64,000 bases of DNA from Litsea cubeba (taxonomy: Eukaryota > Streptophyta > Magnoliopsida > Laurales > Lauraceae). The notes under the pieces are model-generated. The model saw only the letters and a list, made by a program, of their open reading frames with translations, had not been told where the DNA came from and made no database searches. Numbering within the stretch: position 1 is the first letter of the stretch; every line of letters begins with the position of its first letter. Where the stretch lies: NCBI GenBank assembly GCA_012931725.1, contig CM022952.1, positions 59,783,772-59,847,771 on the forward strand, in the 5' to 3' direction. This document shows positions 1 through 11,229 of this stretch, in pieces. Made by a program: the position numbers and the translations under genes.

Positions 1-323
1 TAACCACATGAGGTTGGCTGGCCGAAATCTGGGGTCATTTTTGAGTTTTAAACAAGCTCAAAAAAATCTTCTAAAAACCTATCAAAATAACAATTTAGCC
101 TAGGGTTTTTAGGGTCACTAAGGCGTATGGTTTCGGTCCCAATTATCTGATCTTGGTTGGCACATTTTGATGTTGATCTTTGACGAAACCTGGCCTTTCC
201 AAAAAGCTTTGACATACCTTTTAAATTGAGTCTTCTTTGAAGTACTTAAGAGACAATGTCTTCGGAACTCTTTGGCACGGAATTGACAATAAAAACAGTG
301 CACATGAAAATGTGGCACTAACA
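1..323 (-). repeat. 3' LTR (partial) of the left copia element
   Basis: This is the last 323 bases (plus-strand sense) of the LTR seen complete at 11230-12870. It ends in GGCACTAACA, so in element orientation the LTR begins TGTTAGTGCC, and it abuts a polypurine tract at 324. It differs from the other LTR at about 12 positions and has no indels. Confidence 0.93.
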
Positions 324-660
324 ATCTCCCCCTTTGTCAATTTCATGACGAAACCAATAAAACTTATACATCTTTAAAAGAGGAGACTTAAAAAAATCAT
401 ACATTATACACGAAGTTCATATGATTTTTCAATAATAAAAGAATAAGGAAGCAGAAAGAATGTGTATGATCTTCTTCATTTTTGCTTGATAAGAATTTTC
501 CTGTTTCTCCCCCTTTGCACCTGCAACATATGAAACTGAGGAGATACTCTCCCCCTTTGTACCTATTTCTCCCCCTTTGTACCTGCAACATATGAAACTG
601 AGGAGATACTGATTGTCTCCCCTCAACGAAGATTATTTCTCCCCCTTTTTGTCAGAAATT
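324..660 (-). other. Multiple polypurine tracts next to the 3' LTR
   Basis: In element orientation the AAAGGGGGAGA type tract occurs directly at the LTR (324-336) and again at about 509, 550, 571 and 634, inside a partly duplicated stretch (one block with ATATGAAACTGAGGAGATAC occurs twice). A tract at the LTR edge primes plus-strand DNA synthesis. Repeated tracts upstream of the 3' LTR are a described feature of Sireviruses. Confidence 0.8.
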
Positions 661-1115
661 AACAAAGAGATGTATAAACTGAGAGAAACTTTGAAAGCTA
701 ATCCAAAGATTAGAGAACAGAAGGTAGATAATCTATGCAAGCATAGATAATAGATGGGCCTCGATTAGACAGGGCCGAGGGCATTCAAGTTCATCCCCCA
801 TAATTCTTACTGGTCCTAAGTGAGTACAACCCAAATTCATGCACATCACGAAAGCCCCAGCCCACCCAAGCCAAGCCCGCAAAGAAATATACTCTGGAAC
901 CACCCATGTCTGACAGAACTTGCAAAGGCTAGAGGCCTAGACTTATCAACTGGATGCTGAAGGAGATTCAAATTCAAATTCGCTGGATGCTGTTGACAAA
1001 CGAGAAAAATAGGGACATCCCGCATTTAATTTCACTAGCTTAGCTAAGTAGCTTTTGAAAATATGCATTTAGCATATTTTCAATCTGGAAAAGTAAGATT
1101 TGAAGAGATGAGGGT
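661..1115. other. Non-coding spacer of the copia element
   Basis: I see no gene here. The stretch lies between the polypurine repeats and the antisense reading frame. Its right end (1080-1145) is AT-rich and could hold a plus-strand promoter for the frame that follows (CTCTATAAGAATAG near 1135). Confidence 0.5.
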
Positions 1116-1217
1116 TTGTCTTGTTCGAAATCCATCTCTATAAGAATAGTCTTAGCTCTATCTAATTTGTATCAAAACTTCTTCTTGTCATCTGCATTCT
1201 TATTCCACAAAGTTTCA

Positions 1218-1662
1218 ATGGCTCGACAATTTCCATTTAGTACTTCTTGTGATCAGGAGATGAGGTATTCTTTACCTCAATCCCAAACTTTTTCTGCATC
1301 TGTTTTAGGTTCCATGATACCAAGGCGACAAGAGAGAGTTTTGGCTAATAAATCGGATCAAGACGCCATTTATGAGCTTGTGAGTCTCAGAACTCAATAC
1401 TCATCATCTATTGTCTCATTTTCCGATCAGTTGCAGTCCAAAACTCGCAAGGAAGAAAAACTTATTGAGGAGATCGATGTACTGCAACGGCTTCTTCTCG
1501 AGTCTAATAGAAAAATAGTAGAATGAAGCAATATAATAAGGATTTAAAATCCTTGCTTACCTCTTCAATTCGATTGCCTAATCCTTTAGACAAGGATTGC
1601 ATGATGATCTACGAAAAGTAAAAGCATTTGAATGATGAGGCTAGAAGTCTCAAGTTTTTGTA
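1218..1662 (+). pseudogene. Antisense coiled-coil reading frame in the copia 3' region
   Basis: A frame opposite to gag-pol runs from an upstream ATG at 1116, or more likely from the ATG at 1218 (Met-Ala-Arg-Gln), to a stop at 1526. After one frame change it resumes as a lysine-rich stretch from 1523 to about 1662 with further stops. The readable part is rich in Glu, Lys and Leu from about 1380, a likely coiled coil. I recognise no domain. A TATA-like CTATAA lies near 1137, about 80 bases before the second ATG. Antisense extra ORFs between RNase H and the 3' LTR are known in some plant LTR retrotransposons. Whether this one was ever expressed is an inference. Confidence 0.5.
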
Positions 1663-1734
1663 AGACATGAGAAAAATTTACAATAAATATTCATGGCATG
1701 CATCATTTTGATTTTTCTTCTAATCATGCATAGT

Positions 1735-2030
1735 CTATTTTCTGGCAGGGGTTTTGTAAAAAAAGTCTGCCAACTGATCGTGTGTGCTTGTGAATTCTAG
1801 TACAATATTACCCTTCTGCACATGATCTCTAAGAAAATGATACCTAATTTCAATATGCTTAGTCCTAGAATGGTGTATTGGTCTTAAGAAAGATTTATAG
1901 CGCACAAGTTTAAAAACCTTAAGTTGTTGCTTCATGAAAAGAACTTGAGCACAATAACTACCTCCAACAACATACTCTGCCTCAGCAGTAGATAGTGCAA
2001 CAGAATTTTGCTTTTTACGGAACTATGAAA
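1735..2030 (-). pseudogene. Second, separate copia RNase H C-terminal fragment
   Basis: In element orientation this reads the end of a copia RNase H: a LSTAEAEY-type segment near 1990, then HHSRTKHIEIRYHFLRDHV and a QLADFF segment near 1745. It lies about 100 bp beyond the stop of the main RNase H (2127), which has its own version of the same motifs. The two differ in sequence, so this is not a simple recent duplication. It is more likely a piece of another copia pol joined by recombination or template switching. Tyr replaces the usual Thr in the final FTKP segment. Confidence 0.75.
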
Positions 2031-2126
2031 TAAGTTCACGACTTAAGAAATGATAAGTTCCATTTTTTTTAAATTAAACACAAAAAAGCCAATTAAATGA
2101 AACTAACACATATAAACAATAAGAAA

Positions 2127-2894
2127 TTATTTAACAACACAAATACCAAAGGAATTTCTCATGTTTTCAAACTTTGAAACATCCAATGGTTTTGTCAGAA
2201 TATCTGCAAGTTGTTTCTCAATAGAAATATGGTCCAAAACTATGACTCCCTCTTCAACCAATTCTCTAATGAAATGATGTCTAATATCAATATGCTTAGT
2301 TCTAGAGTGTTGAACAGGATTTTTGAAAATATTGATAGCACTGGTGTTATCACAATACAAATTCATGCTACCTTGTTCAATGCCAGAGTCTTTCAGCATT
2401 TGTTTCATCCATAACATTTGAGTACAACCACTTCTAGCTGCTATATATTATGTTTCAGCTGTGGATAGGGAAATGGATGACTGTTTCTTGCTGTGCCAAG
2501 TAACTAGACAGTTTTCTAGGTAGAAGCAACCACCACTAGTCGATTTTCTATCATCCACATTTCCAGCCCAATCGACATCTGAGTATCCAGCAATATAAGT
2601 AGATGAATTATATGGATACCATAAGCCATATCCTGAAGTCCCTGAAACATATCTAATGATTCTCTTAATAGCTTTCAAATGAGCTTCTTTGGGATCAGAT
2701 TGATATCTGGCACAAGCTCCTACACTGAAAGCAATGTCAGGTCTACTAGCTGTAAGATATAATAGGCTCCCTATCATGCTTCTATACAAACTAGGATCAA
2801 CATTCTTGCCACTCATATCCTTAGATAATTTGAGAGTTGTGCTCATGGGTGTGTTCATGTGCTTGGCTGAATCTAATCCAAACCTTTTGACCAA
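2127..2894 (-). pseudogene. copia pol: end of RT and RNase H
   Basis: RNase H removes RNA from the RNA-DNA hybrid during reverse transcription. Visible copia landmarks in order are the SLLYLTASRPDIAF connection, a GYSDVDWAG segment, RKSTSGGCFYL, SLSTAET, YCDNTSAI and RTKHIDIRHHFIREL, then a stop at 2127. The frame breaks at about 2450, where a TAA replaces a sense codon just after SLSTAET. This is the genuine C-terminus of the element's pol. It is inactive as it stands. Confidence 0.9.
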
Positions 2895-3690
2895 TTCTTT
2901 AGCATACTTGGTCTGGGAAATAACATTCCATCAGTCAGTTGTTTTATTTGTAATCCTAAAAAAAAATTAAGTTCGCCAACCATGCTCATCTCAAATTCAG
3001 ATTTCATAAGATTAGCAAATCTTTCTGTTAAATCATTACAAGTAGATCCAAACACAATATCATGAACATAGATTTGAGCAATCAAAATAGTGTCATTTAT
3101 TCTTTGAATAAATAGAGTTTTATCAACACTTCCCCTTTCAAAACTGTGATCAATCAAAAATTGAGTGAGTCTTTCATTCCAAGCTCTAGGAGCTTGTTTG
3201 AGACCATAGAGAGCCTTTTTAAGATAATACACATGATTAGGCTCCTTAGGATCTTCAAATCCTTTAGGTTGCTCAACATAAACTTCTTCTTCTAATATGC
3301 CATTTAGAAAAGCACTTTTCACATCCATTTGATATAATTTAAACTTCAAAGAGCAAGCAATGGCAAGTAAGATTCTAATGGATTCAAGTCTAGCAACATG
3401 AGCAAATGTTTCTTCAAAGTCTATTCCTTCAATTTGGGAATATCCCTGTGCAACCAGTCTGGCCTTGTTTCTAACTATGGTACCATTTTCATCAAGTTTA
3501 TTTTTGAAAATCCATTTGGTACCTACAACATTTTTGTCAATAGGCCTAGGTACTAATTCCCATACTCATTTCTAATAAATTGATTTAGCTCTTCTTGCAT
3601 AGCATTTATCCAACAATCATCAGAGAAAGCTTCATTAACAGTTTTAGGTTCAATGATAGAAGTAAAGCAAAGATAACTAACAATATTTTT
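2873..3690 (-). pseudogene. copia pol: reverse transcriptase
   Basis: This is the RNA-dependent DNA polymerase domain (RVT_2 family of Ty1/copia). It opens with a NAMQEELNQF segment near 3590 and continues with QMDVKSAFLNG near 3320, GFEDP, YYLKKALYGLKQAPRAW near 3190 and the active-site region near 3060. The active-site motif reads YVHD where the family has YVDD, so one of the two catalytic aspartates is changed by a single base. The frame is also interrupted between 3349 and 3553. It lies between integrase and RNase H as expected for copia. Confidence 0.9.
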
Positions 3691-4800
3691 CAATTGCCTT
3701 CTCGTCTTGACACCAGCCAAAGGATCTCCTAGAATTTGATCCATAGGATGATGTTTCATATTTACTAAGTTCTTAGAGATTAGAGGCTCATCCAGCTTAG
3801 CTGTTGGGACTTCTATCTCATCATTATCAGGGTTTTCTTGATTACTGGAATCTTTTAATTTATCATCAATGACAACATTTATAGATTCTTGTATGGCTCC
3901 AGTGTTTGTGTTCAAAACTCTGTATGCACGACTATTTTGAGAATAGCCAATAAAAATGCCTTCATCACTTTTTGAGTCAAATTTGCTCAAATGTTCTCTA
4001 TCCTTGAGAATATAACATTTACTACCAAAAATTTTAAAGTAGCTAATGTTTGGCTTTTTCTCATGCCATAATTCATAAGCAGTTTTGTTCAAGCCAGTTC
4101 TCAAGTAAACCCTATTTATGATGTAACAAGCTGTATTCACTGCTTCAACCCATAGATCTCTAGGGAGTTTCTTTCCATGAAGCATAACTGTGACCATCTC
4201 TTGTAAAACCCAATTCTTTCTTTCAGCAAATCCATTTTGTTGAGGAGTTTTAGGGCCGAAAACTCATGGCGAATTCCATACTTATCACAGTATTTTTCAA
4301 ATCTAGTATTTTCAAATTCACCACCATGATCACTTCTTATTCTAGCAACTGCTCGTCCTTTTTCAACTTGAATTCTTTTCACAATCTTTTTGAATTCAGC
4401 ATATGCATCAGATTTTTCCCTCAAGAATGCAACCCAAGTAAATCTGGAATAATCATCAACAATAACAAGGAAGTATTTTTTGCCACCTCTACTCTCTTTC
4501 TTTGTTGGACCAACCAAGTCCATATGGAGAAGCTCTAAGGATCTAGAAGTCTTCAAGGACTTAGTCATTTTGTGAGAGTTTCTGATTTGTTTACCTTTTT
4601 GACACTCTCCACAAACTGTTTTTGACTTCCTGCTAATTTTTGGAAGGCCCTTTACATACTTGTTTAAATTGGACAAGTCTCTATGGTTCACATGTCCAAG
4701 CCTTTGATGCCATAATTGGGCTTCATCAAGATGAGCTATGTAACTAGCTGAACTGGATGCTTCTTTGTGATTACCAACAACATAACAGTTTTCTTGATTT
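3691..4800 (-). pseudogene. copia pol: GAG-pre-integrase and integrase
   Basis: Integrase joins element DNA to the host chromosome. The HHCC zinc-binding part is visible near 4600-4730 (LWHQRLGHVNH, then CGECQKGKQ). The core follows with the first Asp in HMDLVGP (about 4520) and the second in RSDHGGEF (about 4335). A one-base frame change near 4255 separates these from the part carrying the third catalytic residue. The remainder continues in the next frame to 3553 with a KKLPRDLWVEAV segment. Confidence 0.9.
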
Positions 4801-5300
4801 CTAAGACCTCTTAGAATCACTTTACAATTTTTAGAAATCTCACAACCATGACTAGTAAAGAAGACGGCATGGTTTTTATCACAAATTTGTGAAATGCTAA
4901 GCAAGTTATGTTTCAAACCATCAACACATAAAACATCTTCTATTTTAGGCAAGTTGGGAACATTCAGAGTGCCCTTTCCTATAACTTTAGCAATATTACC
5001 ATCACCAAAAGTGATAGTTCCACCATCATAATTATTCAATTTGGAGAAGAGTGTTTTATCCCCAGTCATGTGTCTAGAGCACCCACTATCTAGGAACCAT
5101 ACAGATTGGTCTCTCGCTTTAAAAGCTGTGTGAACATGTAGACTTTTAGGTACCCACATATACCTTTGTGTGTGAGAAGTTCCTCTATGACCTAGAGACT
5201 CATATTGAAGAAAAGATCTCTTTGGGTTCCTTTTTGTAGATAAAATATTTTTAGAATGATTATAGAATTGAGTTTTTAGCTGATAAATTTGTTTCATCAA
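4801..5300 (-). pseudogene. copia pol: protease and start of pol
   Basis: The aspartic protease site reads WFLDSGCSRHMTG near 5065-5100, with the DSG triad of retroviral proteases. The open frame runs on from this region into integrase without a stop, as in a single copia polyprotein. The frame opens at 5300. Upstream sequence to about 5606 is coding-like but full of stops. Confidence 0.88.
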
Positions 5301-5611
5301 TTCATTTAGTTTTTGAGAAAAAAATTAATTGCCTGAGTTTTTCTTTTTAGTTGGTTCCTTTTTCCAGTCATATTTGATATATCTTTTTCTTTCATAAGAA
5401 TTATAAATTAACTTTAGGAATGTTTTGATTAATAGAGGAAGCCTTTCCTTTTATAAATTTAGTAGAGACATCGGGGTTTTGTTTTGATTCTTTGTTGTAC
5501 CCCAGCCCAGTTTTATCTCTTTGATATTTACCCATTCTAAATAGTTTTTCAAATTTTTCTTCTCCATGAGTAAAAGAATACTCATATTTTTCTTTATACC
5601 ATATTAGATGG
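5301..5611 (-). pseudogene. gag tail, proximal side of the solo LTR insertion
   Basis: This continues the gag tail interrupted at 9732. In element orientation it reads EEKFEKLFRMGKYQRD and GLGYNKESKQNPDVS, closely resembling the same gag section in the second Sirevirus (near 52860-52915). Stops and shifts follow. The five bases 5607-5611 (GATGG) are one copy of the insertion-site duplication. Confidence 0.75.
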
Positions 5612-8600
5612 TGTCACGCCCCGAAACCGGGTCCTGCAGCGAACCGATCTCGGGGTGCGAAATTTTGGGATAATTTGAAACTTTTTGTTATAGTTCCCAA
5701 GATCCGCGTGAATGAGGATAATCACATTCCAACACAATCAGAGTATATTTTTCGCGGAAGCTAAACATGGTGTTACGACCCGGAATCCGTGGCCATCGGG
5801 TTCCGTGTCGCACGCAACCAATTCCATAGAGCCATCAAATAAACAGACTGGCATAAATTGTAAATCATAGAACACTGAGCTGGTAGTAACAAATCTATTA
5901 TTTCCCACATATTCAAATTTCAATTAACAAATGTCTTAATTACAAACCCAATAAAAAGGCTAATAAAGCCATACAACAATATATCCAACTAAAAGAAATA
6001 CTACCCTCAATGTTAGATACGAACTGCGGTGCCAAACTTGACATCTAAATGATATCAACGGGCAGCCTCTCACGTCAGACCGGCGGTCCCACCGCCTCCT
6101 CTGATCAAACACCTAAAACCAGAAAGAGAAGAAACTGGCACCAAACAAAAAGGGTCAGACACGACGGTCTGGCAAGCAAATAAACAAATAATATGAAACA
6201 AGAGAACATACATAAAACCTGACGAAATCATCGTAAAACCGAAAATAGAGTCTAGACAATAATAACAATAAATCGCGAGAAAACGATTGAAAGACCGAAC
6301 ATAAGTATCAAAGCAATAAAAGAACAATCTCAGAAGTACGAATGCTTCGAAAGATAGTAGCCCGCATAAAGCATTTAATGGTTGGAAATACCTTTCAAAT
6401 CCTGAATAATAGCGACAATATGATAAATGATCGATATCGTATGCATTAACCAAATCAAAACATAAAAAGCATAACCCACAAGAATCATAAAATAAGGTAA
6501 TATGCAGATAAAACCTTGGCGACCACAAATAGCTAAATCCTCCTATTACCGAAGTAATAAGAGCAGACAGAGCGTAGCCACTAAACGTGGTACTAAAAAT
6601 AGGATCAGAACCGTAGCCATACAAATGGGACCGGCAGATCAAAAGTATCAGAACCGTAGCCATACAAATGGGACCGGCAGATAGAACCGTTGCCATGGTC
6701 GGTACAGACAGAATCCAAGCTGCAGCTGGCGGACGAATTAAAGATCCCAAGCCGGGTGATCAGCCCGACAAGGTGACCTAAGCCTAGTGGTGCCTTTAGT
6801 TTTCAAACTCAAACCGATACAAATCTAACATAATACTAATCCCTTTGGCTCAGGGGCTCACACCACATAGCTCTGGCCCCGTCTTGCCTCGGGGTTTTAT
6901 TTTCGAAGTCATAGCCTCTTTGGCTCATGGGCTCGCACCACATAGCTCTGGCCCCGTCTTGCCTCGAGGTTTTTATTTTCAAATACTAGTGTTGTCAAAA
7001 CAATAGTCTTATCGAAGAAATCCCGAATGTGACGAACATACTCCAATCTCTTTTCAAATCGAATCGGAGAAAACATACGAATATCTCTGGTAAATCGTTC
7101 AAATACGTATCAAGGTGATTTGTATAAAATCATACGGTCAACCCTTTCGAACATGGGAAAACACATGATTTTATAGCAAATCACCGATGCTATTTAAATT
7201 AGTTTACCAAAGAATACAAATACAAATACAAATACATTTTCTGACTTGAAATGGAATGGATAGTGGAGAATGACTTAATGATTTACCAAGGAACCATCAC
7301 AATACACATTTAACCTTTAAACATTGATAAATAAAGAATGTGTTTGATGCCAATGAAAATCCATAATGTTTAAATGATAAAGTGCGCATTGAGACACGAA
7401 AGGTTCCCGGATAATTCCACATTCATTCATTCTCACAATGATCCCATTCCCATTTCACAAACTTTCCAAGCATCACAAGCAATGTCAAAACTCTTGAAAA
7501 CAGGCCCATAGCTGGCCTTAAACCAAGTCCAAAATAGCCTACTCATTTAACCCAAAATAGCCATTTAAACATGGCCCAAACAATCCTTAAAAACAGTCCA
7601 AAAACTAACCTTAACCAAACCCACAAAATAAACTTTAAAACAATCCAAAACTGAACCTTTAATGGCCCACAAAACAAGTTTTCAAAACAGCCCAAAGCTA
7701 ATCCTTGAATGGCCCACCTAACAAATCTTAAAACAGTCCAAAACTAATCTTTGAATGGCCTACAAAACAATTCTTAAAAACAGCCCAAAACAAATCTTTG
7801 AATGGCCCACAAAATTGATTTTTTGAACAACCCAAACTAGACCTTTAATGGCCCACAAAACTGATTTTTAGAAGAATCCAAACTAGACCTTAAATGGCCC
7901 TCAAAACTGATTTTTAAAAGAACCCAAACTAGACCTTTAATGGCCCACAAAAAACTGATTTTTAAAAGAACCCAAAACTAACCTGAACAGGCCCATAAAA
8001 CAGTCCTTAAAGTAGCCCGAAATTCAGGCCATAAAACAGTCCAATCTTAGGTCTCAAAATAGCCCAGAAGTTGATCTTGAATCAGGCCCACAAAACAGTT
8101 TTTAAAACAGCCCAAAAACAACCTTGAATGGCCCACAAAACAGGCCCAAAGAAACCCCAAAAACAGGCCCAAAAACTGTTCTTAAACGGGCCCAAAAAAT
8201 CCTTGAAACCGACCCAGTTTCGGACCTGAACCAGGCCCCAGGCAGAACTGGGCCTCGCTCGAGCGACCCAGGGTCCGCTCGAGCGAAGCCCAGACAGAAC
8301 CTGGTCCGCTCGAGCGGCCCACTGGGTCGCTCGAGCGGACTGGGCTCTGTCCCAGTCCGGGCTGAGTGCAGAATTTGCACTCTTTTGAGCTTTTTTCTGA
8401 TTCTTTTCCCCCTCTTTCTTCCATACTCATTTTCACATTAACTTGGGCCCTTCCATGACCTTCACAAATCATCAAATCACCATTCCTAAATCATTCTAAT
8501 TAACCAAACACAACACTTTTTAAATCAAAATTTTCTCCATTCCCATGAACACTTACCTTTAACACAAGAAGTCCAAATTTTTCTAAAAAAAACCAAAATG

Positions 8601-9731
8601 AAAGCAAACTTCCCATGCATTGTAAACAATAACATATATTGAAATCAATGTAACAATGGTCCATTCCATCAAAGTAGATCCATAAATCAAAGAAGATTAG
8701 CCCATAAGAAGAAAAAAATCATAAAAATAGAACCAAATGAGAGAACCCATCATATTAATTGGAAATCCACTTGCCTTAAGTCAAGATGGGAGCAATATTA
8801 CTCCACAAACAAAGCTCTAATGCCTCAAGCTCCAAGATCACAAAATCCCCAAAATAGCTCAAAAGAAACCCTAGAAAACCAATCCATTGTAAATCTCCAT
8901 GAAAACCCATTGCATGAATGACAAAACCCTTCAAAATGGTTTGGAAAGCCAAGATTTGGAGAAAGAAATCCATTGCTCACCTTATAAAAGCTCAAACCAA
9001 GAAAAAATGCATGGAAAGGTGGTCTCTCCTAGCTCAAAATCCTTGCAAATGGTTCCCTTGGAAAGCTTGAATGGAGAAGAAGAAGATGGGAAGATCAAAT
9101 CTCCCTTTAGCATCAAGGAACAAGAGATGCATGAGGAGAGAGAAAGGGGGCTGGGAGAAACCCTAACCCCTCTCTTGTTGCAGGAAATGAGAGAATGGGG
9201 AAGAGAAGAAGAGCCCCATGGCTTTATAAAGACTAAATGGGCTGGGCCCAATGGGCCCCAAACTTACAAGGGTCAAAACTAGCAATTGTGGGTCCCGAAC
9301 GAAAACGACAAAGAAGACAAAAATGATCAGCGAAAATTCTACTTTCCAAAAAGTATATTTTCCCCCTTTTCTGAAATTTTCGAAATTCATGGACAGATTT
9401 AGTGAAAATGTCATTTTTGCCCATTTTCCTCGAAAAACGTGATTTCTGAGTATCAAATCAAAATGATCAAAACATGAAAGTTGTTAAACTTCATCAAATG
9501 AGTCAAAATACGTCAAATCCAGAATTTTTAGAAATCAAAAGTAATTTCTCATAAAAATACAAATCATATGGACCGGGTCAAACCAAAGTCAACGGTCTAC
9601 AAAAATCTCAAAGACTAAGGAAAAATCTAGTCAAACTCAAAAACAAGATCAAACTAAATCAAATCTCACTTAACAAGCTAAACCACGATTAAAACAATGC
9701 TAAACAAAAGGACTGGGGTCGGGATCTTACA
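5612..9731 (-). mobile_element. Solo LTR (4.1 kb) of a gypsy-like long-LTR family
   Basis: The unit is bounded by TGTCACGCCCC and GGATCTTACA on the plus strand, so it has TG...CA ends. It is flanked by a perfect 5-bp duplication GATGG (5607-5611 and 9732-9736). It matches both LTRs of the element at 30633-40724 in reverse orientation, with roughly 10% difference in the part I compared. No internal region is attached, so it is a solo LTR left by recombination. It split the copia gag. Many small open frames inside it, such as 6070-6750 and 8102-8475, have no coding support. Confidence 0.95.
8256..8337. repeat. Cluster of four CGCTCGAGCG palindromes
   Basis: The perfect 10-bp palindrome CGCTCGAGCG occurs at 8256, 8276, 8307 and 8328. 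The flanks are also partly inverted (GGTCC, CCCAG). The same cluster is present in the sister LTRs near 32162-32243 and 38282-38342. Confidence 0.95.
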
Positions 9732-10315
9732 GATGGGTGACTTCCTTTTTTAAATTAGTGTTTACCTCTTTTAGAGTATCAGTTTCTTTCTTATGATTTC
9801 TTATGTATTCACTGGCAATTTGAAATTTAGAGTTGGTTTCATTAAGATCATTGGTTAAGATATTAATTTCACTTGTTAAGGTTTTAACATTGTCTTTTAA
9901 AACTTTATTCTTTGCTTCTTATTTTCTTATGATATTAATTAAATTGCAGCTCTCATCATAGAGCCTATTATATGATTCTTGAAGATTTTCATCATTGTCT
10001 TCATTATCTGAGCCATCATATTCAGATTCTGGTTCTTCTTCAAATTCTTCAACATCTGAATTTTTATATTCATCCTCGGATTTCTCAAAATGAGATTTTT
10101 CAGATGTCTCAATTGATGGATCACATAAACTTCGAGCCATTAAAATAGTGTAATTTTCTATTTCATCTCGATGTGATTCATCTGATTCAGACTCTGATTC
10201 AGATGAGTCATCCCATGTTGCCATAAGTGTCTTTTTCTTCCTTTCCTTTGGACACTCAGAAGATATATATCCAAGTTTTTTACAGTTATAGCATTTGACT
10301 TTTCTTTCTTGACTC
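9732..10315 (-). pseudogene. copia gag: zinc knuckle and coiled-coil tail
   Basis: In element orientation the zinc knuckle near 10265-10310 reads CYNCKKLGYISSEC. Spacing fits CX2CX4HX4C but the His is replaced by Tyr, a change one C-to-T step can make. It is followed by an acidic serine-rich stretch (10100-10224) and a coiled-coil tail that runs into the solo LTR at 9731. A frameshift in a T-run near 10330 separates it from the gag core. The GATGG at 9732-9736 is the second target duplication copy. Confidence 0.85.
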
Positions 10316-11155
10316 TTAGATGAGGAAATGCTTTTTTTTATTAAAGAATTTAAAATTTGAATTCTTTTTCTTAAAATGTCTTATAAATTTCTTAGTGAGA
10401 AGAGAAATATCTTCATTATCACTTTCTTCATCATTATCTGATTCTCCTTTAGATTGAGTTGATTGAGAGGTTTTTAAAGCAATTGATTTCTTATCTTTGG
10501 ATTTATTAGAAGCATTATTTAACTTTAACTCAAAAGTTCTAATATTACCAGATAATTCTTCAACTTTCATAGTTTCTGGGTCATTGTATTCTTCTATAGA
10601 GGTCACTTTGGGATGAAATCTATCAGGAAGGGATCTAAGAATTTTGCTATAAATTTTGCCTTCAGGAATTTGTTCACCAAGTGACCACATCTCATTCACA
10701 ATTACCATTAGCTTAGTTCGAAATTCATCGAACATTTCATCTTCCCTCATCCTTAAAGATTCGAATTGAGAAGTCAACATTTGGAGCTTAGCTCTTTTGA
10801 CAATGGTTGTTCCTTCGTAATTTGTTTCCAAAAGATCCCAAGCTTGTTTAGCTATAGCACATGTCATAATCTTTTTGTACTCTTCAGCATTCATGGCACA
10901 AGTTATGGCATTCAATGCCTTTGCATTGTTGTCTCTTCGTGCCTTATGATCAGCTGTCCATTTTGCCTTTGCAAGAGGCTGGACAGTGCCATCTGTATCT
11001 GTGACTGTAGGAAGAGTCCATCCATCCTCTACAGTATCCCACACATCTCCGTTAAGAGATTTGATGAAGACGGTCATTCGGGCTTTCCAAAAGGCATAGT
11101 TTGTACCATCAAACAATGGAGGTCTATTTATAGCACTACCTTCTGGATTAGACAT
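10316..11155 (-). pseudogene. copia gag core (UBN2-type)
   Basis: The frame starts at the ATG at 11155 (MSNPEGSAINRPP), follows the 5' LTR and primer site by about 60 bases, and encodes the capsid-like gag protein that packages element RNA. The FDGTNYAFWKARM start, the AKQAWDLLETNYEG segment and the RLREDE/FRTKL-like part (RMREDEMFDEFRTKL) are typical of the DUF4219/UBN2 gag of copia elements. It stays open for 279 residues and ends by a frameshift before the zinc knuckle. Confidence 0.92.
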
Positions 11156-11215
11156 TGGTACTAGTAAAAAGAAGTAGATCTACTCCGGGTTGTCAAACCA
11201 TTAGGGAGTAACCCT

Positions 11216-11227
11216 GCTCTGATACCA
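11216..11227 (-). other. Primer binding site, tRNA-Met type
   Basis: The reverse complement reads TGGTATCAGAGC, the standard initiator tRNA-Met primer site of plant copia elements. It lies two bases inside the 5' LTR boundary at 11230. Confidence 0.93.
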
Positions 11228-11229
11228 AA

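Noticed and set aside
6070..6750. 226-residue minus-strand open frame and its sister frames at 33540-34176 and 39634-40270
   Set aside because: They lie wholly inside LTRs of the 4 kb family, have Cys/Phe/Tyr-rich low-information sequence, are shorter or broken in sister LTRs, and show no domain.
8776..9456. Open frames near 8776-9456 and mirrored frames at 30906-31527 and 37028-37647
   Set aside because: They are equivalent positions of the same LTR family in opposite orientation; frames differ between copies and carry no domain.
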